Source of the DNA: Legionellaceae bacterium UBA6148
Lineage (GTDB): Bacteria; Pseudomonadota; Gammaproteobacteria; Legionellales; Legionellaceae
DNA: 15,305 bases
Assembly: GCA_002423125.1 (NCBI GenBank)
Contig: DIUW01000030.1
Location: 1 to 15,305 of the forward strand
Reading direction: 5' to 3'
Numbering within the stretch: the first letter of the stretch is position 1; every line of letters begins with the position of its first letter. A program made the translations under genes and the position numbers. Under the pieces are notes generated by a model. The model was not told the DNA's origin and ran no database searches. It saw only the letters and a program-made list of their open reading frames with translations. Below are positions 1-7,535 of the stretch, piece by piece.

Positions 1-18
1 ACTCGATTCCGTAGTTTT
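1..18 (+). repeat. Left terminal inverted repeat of the IS
   Basis: The first 18 bases (beginning ACTCGATTCCG) are repeated in inverted orientation at 1633-1650 with one mismatch. The match breaks down after base 18, as expected for an IS terminal repeat bound by its transposase. Confidence 0.8.
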
Positions 19-40
19 CAGCGGATGATTGGTCCACTAA

Positions 41-74
41 AATACGGTATAGTCACTAATACGGTATAGTCACT
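41..74 (+). repeat. 17-bp perfect tandem duplication in the IS left end
   Basis: The unit AATACGGTATAGTCACT occurs twice head to tail (41-57 and 58-74). Its core GGTATAGTC is found a third time at 148-156, 37 bp before the transposase start. The repeats could be subterminal transposase-binding sites or part of the transposase promoter, since each contains a TATAGT hexamer resembling a -10 box. No good -35 box is visible at the usual distance, so the role is inferred. Confidence 0.7.
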
Positions 75-192
75 GAAGTCGGACTACTGAAGAGCTCTTA
101 TTTAAGCCTAGCGAAAATAATCAACGCTGCTACAGGAGACCGACCGTGGTATAGTCGCATTTTTTGAACTGTGTCACAAGGATGTTGTTACG

Positions 193-1593
193 ATGTTGAT
201 TCGTCAGATGGATTTTGTTGTGCATTATGTTGCTGGACTCAACGCTTCTCTGAAGAAATTAAAAACATCGTCGCTGACTCAGATCCAATGTAATTGGCTA
301 GTCACTGTTTTAATGGGGCTCCTTGTTGCCGGAAGCTTCAATTGGGCGGCATTTTCGCGTCGTAGTCTTGGTATATGTAACGAAAGCCAATTACGTTGGA
401 TGTTTCGTTACGCTAAGATAGCCTGGGATTTATTATTCCAGGCGAGCGTTGCGCAGGTAATATCACATTATGGTATCACAATGGGTGTCTTGGTATTAGA
501 CGATTCTGACAAAATGCGCTCTCGCAATACATCAAAGATTGCGGGTGTTCACAAGGTCAAAGATAAAAAAACCGGTGGTTGGTTCATGGGGCAAGAATTT
601 GTATTTCTTATTCTGGTGACCAACACGGTAACGGTTCCTGTTGGATTTCGTTTTTATATCCCTGACCCTGCGCTTAAGGAATGGAAAAAGCTCAATAAAG
701 CAGAAAAGAAAGCTGGCATTCCATCCAAGGAACGTACAAGGAAACCAGAGCCTAACCCCAAATACCCTAGTAAAAAAGCACTTGCATTACAATTGCTTGA
801 AAGTTTTTCAAAAAATCATCCTGAGATTGAGATTCAAACTGTATTAGCAGATGCATTATATGGTGATGCTGAGTTTATGGATAAAGCGTCAAAGTTGACT
901 TCCTGTGCCCAAATCATTAGTCAACTTCGTACCAATCAATTGGTTCGAAATCGTCAGGGGAAAAACACACCTCTCAAAAATTACTTTTCTCGCACAGATG
1001 GCGTTAAAACCAAACTGATTATACGCGGTGGAGCTGAGAAAGACGTCACATTATTAGCAGCCCGGCTTACCGTAAAATCACATGGTAAAAAACGCTTTGT
1101 TATTGCCCTTAAATATGAGGGTGAAACGGAATATCGCTTTATTGTCGCGACAGATCTCACTTGGCGACATAAAGATATTACAAGAGCCTACTCATTGAGA
1201 TGGTTAGTCGAGGTTTTTATTGCTGACTGGAAAGGTCATGGGGGTTGGAATACATTGAGCAAACAACAAGGTGATGAAGGTGCTATGCGAGGCATGACAC
1301 TGAGCCTGTTGTGCGATCATCTTTTACTTCTGCACCCGGAACAATCCGCCCGCCTTAAAAACAAACAACCCGGGATGCCTGTTGGTTGTCTGATTGAACA
1401 CATTAATGCAGCAGCCCTGATTGATGGTATCAGTCAAATTGTTAACGCTGATGAACCTAAAAGTGAATTTGAGAAATTTAGGAAATTGATGGAGGCATCC
1501 TTACCCGATCGCAAATCATCAAAACATATGGCCGGAAGAGATCTTGGGAGACTGGCGCCTACCGCTTCTCTTAAATATCAAAAAGCAGCATAG
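193..1593 (+). CDS. IS4-superfamily DDE transposase
   Basis: Transposase of the surrounding IS, which would catalyse cut-and-paste movement of the element through an RNase H-like DDE fold. The three acidic residues are visible: an aspartate in VLDDSDK (D103 or D104), D220 in VLADALYGD, and E340. The last lies in the IS4 signature Y-(2)-R-(3)-E-(6)-K, seen here as Y333, R336, E340 and K347. A beta-rich insertion typical of the superfamily lies between the second and third acidic residues. At 466 residues it is full length, with no frameshift, so it may be active. An AAGGA ribosome binding site at 178-182 lies 10 bases before the ATG; an ATG at residue 6 is an alternative. The last 23 bases overlap, tail to tail, the 3' end of the giant minus-strand gene. 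It cannot be assigned to a named IS from sequence alone. Confidence 0.9.
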   Translation: MLIRQMDFVVHYVAGLNASLKKLKTSSLTQIQCNWLVTVLMGLLVAGSFNWAAFSRRSLGICNESQLRWMFRYAKIAWDLLFQASVAQVISHYGITMGVLVLDDSDKMRSRNTSKIAGVHKVKDKKTGGWFMGQEFVFLILVTNTVTVPVGFRFYIPDPALKEWKKLNKAEKKAGIPSKERTRKPEPNPKYPSKKALALQLLESFSKNHPEIEIQTVLADALYGDAEFMDKASKLTSCAQIISQLRTNQLVRNRQGKNTPLKNYFSRTDGVKTKLIIRGGAEKDVTLLAARLTVKSHGKKRFVIALKYEGETEYRFIVATDLTWRHKDITRAYSLRWLVEVFIADWKGHGGWNTLSKQQGDEGAMRGMTLSLLCDHLLLLHPEQSARLKNKQPGMPVGCLIEHINAAALIDGISQIVNADEPKSEFEKFRKLMEASLPDRKSSKHMAGRDLGRLAPTASLKYQKAA

Positions 1594-4500
1594 TTGTTCC
1601 ATTATTGTGGGTATTGGTGGTGGCGCATTGCAAAAACTGCGGAATCGAGTTTAAAGTCAATCCTGCACTTAAATCGTTAAAAGAGGGCAAATAAGTCGAT
1701 CCATTGAAATCAATACTGTGCATCTGCTTAGTCAATCGCGCATATTCTTTGCCACCCCTTTTATGCACCTCCATTAACGCATCATGTTCAGACGTAGAGT
1801 CTTCAGATTGATTGACTATCGGAAGAATTAACCAGGGATAAGTCATCAGATAAGGGTAAGCGTCTTGCTTCTCTAACCACTGCACCAATAATTCATCAAC
1901 CGTGCCGCTTTGCGCTGGATCCATTGCTTTAAAGCAGTTTAACGCTACTTCTGATCCTCGTAAAAACTCAATCGATACGCCTTGATTTTTAAGAAATTTT
2001 TGTCCGGACTCTGTCGTAAACAACTTAATGAGCTGTGGCAAGTTTTCAAAATGCACAGGCCAAACAATGTCACGAGGTCCTGCATTTTCGAGTGAACCCA
2101 ACAAGCTCAACTCCTGCAACGCATTTTGTTTTGTCTTATCTTGAAGCCCCAGCTCAATCAACTGATTTAACACATCGGCATTAAAATCTTGCATTCTGTT
2201 TTGACCTACCACAAAACTCTTCATCAACAAACGCAGTAGAGCAGTACGTGTTGATGAGTCAAGCGCTTTTATTTTATCATTATTAAACCAGTATTGATTA
2301 AAAAATGGCTTAGCCACGTTCCAATAATGCGTAGCATTATTACTAAAATGGCGCGCTAAATAACGCAATGCCGATACAAACTCTTGATGAATCCCTTCTT
2401 CAACCGAAGCGTTTTCAGTCAATTGAAAAAAATCAAATGAAGGAAAGTATGATTTTTTTTCAGCGACAGAGAAATCAAAATGACGCTCCACAAGATCAGT
2501 ATCCCAAAAACCAGATAGTGCATCATAACGACTGGCATAGAACAGACCATCATGGCTCCAATCTATCTCACTCAAATGGTTGAGGACTTCTTGTTGGTAT
2601 TTTTTCGCATCATCACCATCCATTGCTGAATGAGCAATTCGACGCAACACACTTTGCATCCGCTCCAGTAATATTTGCCCATTTATCGTCATCGAGTCAG
2701 AAAGCAATAATTTAACCCACTGCGCAGAAAACTCATCCGAAAATATTAAAGACTGACCTTCCATGTATTCGATTAACTGACAAAAAGAGGCCCAAAGAGG
2801 AGCATATTGTACAGGTCCAACCGTTGCACCATGCCTATCAACCAAACGCCACCAAAGCTCTGCATGCACCGGTTTTTTTTGCAATATATGCAAGCTTTGC
2901 ACCATCGCATTGATTTCTCGTTTGCTAAGGCAAGTGCTCCAGTTGCTCAAAGGTGTCAGGATACGATCACGCCAAATATAAAGGTATTCGACTTTCTTGA
3001 AAGTGCGCTCAAACTCACTCACTAAAGACATAAATTGAGAAGAGCCTTGCTGCTCGTGTTTCACGGGAAGCGAATCATAAAGGTGCGTTATTTGACCAAA
3101 CGCATGCAGATGCTTTTTGATTTGCTTTTCATTGAGCATTTCATTATTACGATCATGTAAAAATAAATGCTCAATAAACGACGTGTTTTTGACAAAAGAA
3201 GCCCATTGCTGCATGTGCATTACTGTTTCAACTTGAACGGATGCGAAAGGCTTTTTATTACTTTTAAATGCACTGACTTGTAATGAAGCTTGCACGCGCG
3301 CGTCTAATAACTCTGTCGCTGCATCCGCGCTTTCATTCAGTGCTGCGCGCGCAGCCTGCACATATTCATCTCGTGGAGCTTGAGGAGTAACCAAATGACA
3401 CCAAAAGCCTGCTTTCACTTGATCGCTATTGCTACTTAATCTCTTGGGCATCATCTCAAATTGACGATCGTCACCACCAGGCGTTGCTTCTACTTGCGCA
3501 GGCTCCTCTAAGATTATTTTTCTGGCTTGGCGTGGGGTTAATCTGCCATTGACCGCTGCATAAGCAATGGTGTTCATTTCGTTTTGTTCTTTGGCACGAT
3601 CAAAGCATAAGACCAAATCATTTTCTTTTTTTGCTAAGAAAAAGCCTGGCGGCAAGTTATCATGATACAGACCGTAACGAAATGTTGGCGCAAACTGCAT
3701 GATTTTTTCAGCGGCTTCTGGCTCCATGTACCTTACCACAAAAGCAGCATTATGCTCACTACCAACCCATGCAGAAAACAATTCTTTTAAAGGCGTTGCT
3801 TTCTGGGCATCAAAACCCGATAAAGATCGAACGGTCTCGGGCAATTGATCCCAATACGTTCGACCGTGCTCATCAATGGTTTCTTTAGTCCATAGCTCTT
3901 CGCCTTTGGAACGGTAGATCACTATTTGTAATTCTTCTTCAACATCTACTTTCTTAGCTAATTCAACATGCTTTTTGTTCGCTATTTGTTGTTGCTGTTG
4001 TTGCGCTTGTTGCAACTGTTGTTGAATTCCATAAGACCCCCCACTGATAATATACTCTTTCTCAGTTTCTGAGGGCCGCATCACGACATCGTTTTTAACA
4101 TCACGCATTTCTTTAACATTGGGCAGCGAGTGATTGCTTACAAAATATTGCAATTGGGCGGTATTGGTTTTAACAAGTTCTGCACGCTTCAATCGCTGAT
4201 TGTTTAAAATAGCGTTTTGAATTTGACGATATAAATCATGAGCCTGACACTCTTTAAGATTTGCCACCGTAGCCTTGAGATCATATTGAGGAATAGTGAT
4301 CATCGTAGTGATGACGTTGCTCTGCACTTTGTTGAGTAACTGAGTAAGAAATGCGATGCGAGCCTCAACTGGTTGATGCTCCATATTGTATAAATAAATT
4401 CCATTTTTTTCTTTGTTTGCTTGAGCATCTGGATGCCGACTTAACTCGATCATTAAAAATGCCATTGAGTTTGCTAATTCTATTTCAACATGTATTGGCA

Positions 4501-7087
4501 TCACTAGATTAAACCATGGTAGCTTGTATTTGTTATAATCTGCTGCATATTTTGTCAGGCAATCAATATATTCATCTGCTCTCGTTGTTTGTCCATTTAA
4601 ATCAAACGTCAGCGAAGATAAAGGCTTCTTTAAACCATTCCACTTAGGACAATTATTAAAAATGACTTCCAGACCACGTAGACCCATTTGTGCAATTTGA
4701 GCAAATTCCCAAATAAAATTTTCCTGCTCATCTTTGGGTGCAGGTTGGTCAACACAATAATCCTGTATCCAGCCTTTATTGCCTTGAGCACCAAGAAATA
4801 ATGTAAGTCGATGACAAAAAGACTCCATCTCTTGAGGCGTTTTCATCGCATCTGCACGCATTAATAAAGACAAAACATATTGATCTGTTTCCCCCCACAA
4901 TTGATAACTCGCCGTAGACGAGGTTATCGCCTCTTGAGAAAAATGCTTTTTCATCAATCGGTTTCGTGCTGCACATGATGCAGTATATTTTAACAAAACA
5001 GGAAGAGTCGGCGATACTGGAGCCACCGTCATGAGGGATGCATAGGAATCAACGAGACTCCGTATCCCTTTTATTGACGTTGAAACAGTAAATTCTTTAG
5101 CACAATCCTGCCAGTGCTTATTCCAAGACGCATGCTTAGGATCATCAATATCGAACCGTTTAATGCCTTGCTGATAAACCACGGTCATCGCATAATAAAA
5201 ATCAAATTGCGTTAATACAGACCGCTGAGAACCGGGGTTTAATCCAGAAATGCTTTTTGTTGGTGAAAAGAACCAAGTAGGTTCTTCATTTTTTTTCGTC
5301 TGCAAAGTCATTGCGCCGGCATCATTTGCAGCAAGAAAGTAATGCATATTATCAAAACCAGCCCCATCAACGTTAAGGCAAGCTTTAATATGATTCAATT
5401 GGCTTTTTTGAAACGACCATGCCTGATCTAATGTTCCGGGGCTATTCCAAAAAGTACGCTGTGCATAACGTCTGCTAATTTCTTCACGATCTTTGTAAAG
5501 CCATGAATAAGGCAGAGCGAGTGATGAACGAATCACTGCTGACCCTAAAGCGGATTCCATCAGTACAGAAAAAGGCAATTGATGACGGTAACGGTCGAGA
5601 GTAACCCCCTTCCCAACAGTATTGCACTCTAAACAAAAAGGGAGAACACGAGTAGCTAAAACGGCGGTCCACAACTGCCCGGTTATATCCGCAGTTTGAA
5701 CCTGTTTCTCTATGTCATGTTGATCGATATTGACAGTAACAAAATTGATCTTTATTGGATTCAATACGCAATTTACTTGATTTTTTATTCGCTCAGAAAG
5801 GTCTTTCGCAAACGCGTTATCGGCGCTAGTCGGTACAAATATATCCAATTGATTCGTACCATAGCGCATCAATGTCCATAGGGGTTCGTTTTCCGTACCC
5901 ACATTTAATACAATAATCTTTACGGTATTGTTCTTGAGATATGAGCTCACCTCATCCAAAGACAACGCTAATACGGGAGACATTGTCGCTTGCCCAAGCG
6001 CTGAATAACAAGGCGACCAAGGCAACATAGCCTCAATCACCCGTAACCAATCAACTCGTCTAAAACATAAATCAATACTGCTCGCACGATCATCGGCTGT
6101 ATATGCAAAATTTTTAATCCCTGAGCGTTGTTGATTCACATAGAGCGCGCTTAGCTGACTTGGTGCATATAAATAATTTCTTAAGTTTGGCGTCATCTCC
6201 CGATCGGATAAGGAAAGAATAGGTATTTTTTTTTGACAGTATTGAGCAAACGCATTGACCTCTTCGTCTAGAGGCTTCACTTTAGCCGCCCACTTCACGT
6301 AGCCATCAAAATTAGAAAACGCTACATTACCCCACGTATTCGATCCAACACTGTTCATGACGTTGCTTACGGCTTCACACCAGAGGTGCCAAGGAGCTGT
6401 ATATCGATCTACCGCGTAGGCATCTAATACTAAAACACTATCTGTCGTGGCCCAAAGATGCTGTTCCACAAAAAAAGACACCGCGTCACAAATATTTTGC
6501 AGACCGCCCTGCACTTGCTTTGTGACAAACGCATCGTTTACTATTTGTGCCAGCATGTACGCCTGATCGCTTTTTAATCTCTCTTTTACTGTTTGAATGA
6601 CCGCGCTTAATTCAGCCAATTTTCGGGTTACTTCTTTCGTTTCTATATGATCTATACGCCCATATTCATTATTTAGTTCTTGTACCAAACGATTTCTTCC
6701 CTCACTCCGAGCACGCTCTAACTCTCGAAGCAGATTATCGCGATGATCTTCTACAGCAGAAGTACTGACATCCCTCACTGACGGTTCACCATACGGCTGC
6801 TTAAGAGAGACCTCTAGTTGATATTTACGCGAGGCAGTGTCGTTATCAAACAAATGTAACGCTTGTGAATTCTTAGAGTCTATTTCTCGCAACACCGAGC
6901 GTTTAGCCGCTATAACCTTGTCGCATTCATCAGAATAAAATTTCATGACCGTATATTCAACTAATCGATAGCTAGTGCTCAAACTCGAATTGAGCCAATT
7001 TTCAACCGATTTTTTAAAAATTGCATCATTTCGGGCTGAGACTTTATTCTTTAATTGCTCTAATAATTCCACACTCGCTACGGGCAT
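1571..7087 (-). CDS. Giant protein of unknown function, 3' end replaced by IS
   Basis: I do not recognise this protein; it may be a secreted effector of an intracellular bacterium. The likely start is the ATG at 7085-7087, because a strong GGAGG (7094-7098) lies 6 bases before it. A frame extension to 7102 would put that site inside the gene. This gives 1838 residues. Visible features, numbered from this start, are: a charged, helical, probably coiled-coil segment at about 110-180; mixed alpha/beta sequence at 215-490; a glutamine-rich tract at 1022-1034; and a largely helical C-terminal third with many Trp, Phe and Tyr residues. There is no signal peptide or membrane segment. Native sequence ends at Leu1812. 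The last 26 residues come from the right end of the insertion sequence, so the original protein was longer. It lies 13 bp downstream of a small gene and is probably co-transcribed with it. The frame is open for 5.5 kb, so the truncation is probably recent or the product still functions. Confidence 0.75.
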   Translation of the reverse strand: MPVASVELLEQLKNKVSARNDAIFKKSVENWLNSSLSTSYRLVEYTVMKFYSDECDKVIAAKRSVLREIDSKNSQALHLFDNDTASRKYQLEVSLKQPYGEPSVRDVSTSAVEDHRDNLLRELERARSEGRNRLVQELNNEYGRIDHIETKEVTRKLAELSAVIQTVKERLKSDQAYMLAQIVNDAFVTKQVQGGLQNICDAVSFFVEQHLWATTDSVLVLDAYAVDRYTAPWHLWCEAVSNVMNSVGSNTWGNVAFSNFDGYVKWAAKVKPLDEEVNAFAQYCQKKIPILSLSDREMTPNLRNYLYAPSQLSALYVNQQRSGIKNFAYTADDRASSIDLCFRRVDWLRVIEAMLPWSPCYSALGQATMSPVLALSLDEVSSYLKNNTVKIIVLNVGTENEPLWTLMRYGTNQLDIFVPTSADNAFAKDLSERIKNQVNCVLNPIKINFVTVNIDQHDIEKQVQTADITGQLWTAVLATRVLPFCLECNTVGKGVTLDRYRHQLPFSVLMESALGSAVIRSSLALPYSWLYKDREEISRRYAQRTFWNSPGTLDQAWSFQKSQLNHIKACLNVDGAGFDNMHYFLAANDAGAMTLQTKKNEEPTWFFSPTKSISGLNPGSQRSVLTQFDFYYAMTVVYQQGIKRFDIDDPKHASWNKHWQDCAKEFTVSTSIKGIRSLVDSYASLMTVAPVSPTLPVLLKYTASCAARNRLMKKHFSQEAITSSTASYQLWGETDQYVLSLLMRADAMKTPQEMESFCHRLTLFLGAQGNKGWIQDYCVDQPAPKDEQENFIWEFAQIAQMGLRGLEVIFNNCPKWNGLKKPLSSLTFDLNGQTTRADEYIDCLTKYAADYNKYKLPWFNLVMPIHVEIELANSMAFLMIELSRHPDAQANKEKNGIYLYNMEHQPVEARIAFLTQLLNKVQSNVITTMITIPQYDLKATVANLKECQAHDLYRQIQNAILNNQRLKRAELVKTNTAQLQYFVSNHSLPNVKEMRDVKNDVVMRPSETEKEYIISGGSYGIQQQLQQAQQQQQQIANKKHVELAKKVDVEEELQIVIYRSKGEELWTKETIDEHGRTYWDQLPETVRSLSGFDAQKATPLKELFSAWVGSEHNAAFVVRYMEPEAAEKIMQFAPTFRYGLYHDNLPPGFFLAKKENDLVLCFDRAKEQNEMNTIAYAAVNGRLTPRQARKIILEEPAQVEATPGGDDRQFEMMPKRLSSNSDQVKAGFWCHLVTPQAPRDEYVQAARAALNESADAATELLDARVQASLQVSAFKSNKKPFASVQVETVMHMQQWASFVKNTSFIEHLFLHDRNNEMLNEKQIKKHLHAFGQITHLYDSLPVKHEQQGSSQFMSLVSEFERTFKKVEYLYIWRDRILTPLSNWSTCLSKREINAMVQSLHILQKKPVHAELWWRLVDRHGATVGPVQYAPLWASFCQLIEYMEGQSLIFSDEFSAQWVKLLLSDSMTINGQILLERMQSVLRRIAHSAMDGDDAKKYQQEVLNHLSEIDWSHDGLFYASRYDALSGFWDTDLVERHFDFSVAEKKSYFPSFDFFQLTENASVEEGIHQEFVSALRYLARHFSNNATHYWNVAKPFFNQYWFNNDKIKALDSSTRTALLRLLMKSFVVGQNRMQDFNADVLNQLIELGLQDKTKQNALQELSLLGSLENAGPRDIVWPVHFENLPQLIKLFTTESGQKFLKNQGVSIEFLRGSEVALNCFKAMDPAQSGTVDELLVQWLEKQDAYPYLMTYPWLILPIVNQSEDSTSEHDALMEVHKRGGKEYARLTKQMHSIDFNGSTYLPSFNDLSAGLTLNSIPQFLQCATTNTHNNGTTMLLFDI
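1633..1650 (-). repeat. Right terminal inverted repeat of the IS
   Basis: Reverse complement of the left terminal repeat with 17 of 18 matches. Read on the minus strand it is also coding: it supplies the first six or so of the 26 IS-derived codons appended to the giant protein. Confidence 0.8.
3986..4024 (-). repeat. Polyglutamine-coding tract in the giant gene
   Basis: Thirteen codons encode eleven glutamines broken by one Leu and one Ala (QQQLQQAQQQQQQ), using mainly CAA with some CAG. The tract lies near the middle of the protein and probably forms a flexible or coiled linker between an N-terminal half of about 1020 residues and a C-terminal half of about 800. Such a triplet run is prone to length change. 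Confidence 0.85.
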
Positions 7088-7115
7088 TTTATACCTCCAC
7101 ATTGATCGCCAAGCT

Positions 7116-7376
7116 TCATATTAAGCCATTATAGCAAAAAATATTAAACATTGCTGCGTATGAACCCATTACAGGTGCTCCGTCGGACACAAATTCGTAT
7201 TGCACCAGCTTGCTCTTTAACCACTCTGTGGTTTTATTTAACGATTCCGTCCCAATTCCACGAGCAGGCTGAATGCTAATATGAGATTTGCTAGAATGAT
7301 GGGTTACTGCTGATCCTGAATTTACCAATGACTGATATACAGGATTATCTTTTAAGATAGCCATAGTGAGAGGCAT
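7116..7376 (-). CDS. Small hypothetical protein (86 aa)
   Basis: Not recognised. The predicted product is soluble and rich in Ser, Lys and Asn, with no signal peptide or membrane helix. Support for it being real is positional. A near-consensus promoter lies just upstream, an AAGGA ribosome binding site precedes the ATG by about 8 bases, and the giant gene follows after a 13-bp gap (28 bp to its preferred start). It may be a chaperone or partner of the giant protein, as small genes before secreted proteins sometimes are, but nothing in its sequence shows this. A start at Met5 is an alternative. It could also be the decayed start of a longer gene. Confidence 0.5.
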   Translation of the reverse strand: MPLTMAILKDNPVYQSLVNSGSAVTHHSSKSHISIQPARGIGTESLNKTTEWLKSKLVQYEFVSDGAPVMGSYAAMFNIFCYNGLI

Positions 7377-7407
7377 GAAGTGATCCTTGTGAGACTAAAG
7401 TGCTCAT

Positions 7408-7436
7408 ACTATACATTTTGTGATTGAAAATGTCAA
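7408..7436 (-). promoter_or_regulatory. Sigma70 promoter for the small gene and giant gene
   Basis: On the minus strand a perfect -35 box TTGACA (7431-7436) is followed after exactly 17 bp by TATAGT (7408-7413), one base from consensus. Transcription would start near 7401, about 25 bases before the ATG of the 86-residue protein. The quality of this promoter suggests constitutive, strong expression of the two-gene unit. Confidence 0.75.
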
Positions 7437-7482
7437 TTTTTAGCAGTGTACGTATCATACCTCATAAAAAAATCCGTCGTCT

Positions 7483-7511
7483 TTGACAAATATCAAATCG
7501 ATCGTCATAAT
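7483..7511 (+). promoter_or_regulatory. Sigma70 promoter of the potABCD operon
   Basis: A perfect -35 box TTGACA (7483-7488), a 17-bp spacer and CATAAT (7506-7511). The predicted start point near 7518 leaves a leader of about 18 bases before the ATG at 7536. It is divergent from the promoter at 7408-7436, with 46 bp between the two -35 boxes, so one regulator could act on both. No operator palindrome is obvious. Confidence 0.7.
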
Positions 7512-7535
7512 TCCCCGTTTAAATACTCTAATGCG

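Larger units (their letters stand above)
1..1650 (+). mobile_element. Complete IS4-superfamily insertion sequence
   Basis: An insertion sequence of about 1650 bp. Its ends are an imperfect inverted repeat: positions 1-18 match the reverse complement of 1633-1650 at 17 of 18 bases, with the mismatch at the 12th base. A single transposase gene fills the interior, with a 192-bp leader on the left and 57 bp after the stop codon on the right. The element lies inside the 3' end of a large minus-strand gene, whose frame continues through the right end of the IS. The left target duplication cannot be seen because the window starts exactly at the inverted repeat, which may reflect a contig break at a multicopy IS. 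The left boundary is inferred from the repeat match and could lie slightly further out. Confidence 0.85.

Noticed and set aside
4776..4976. Other 60-90-codon frames inside the giant gene, transposase and pot genes
   Set aside because: All are overlapped fully by longer genes with clear coding signals or family motifs and lack their own start signals.
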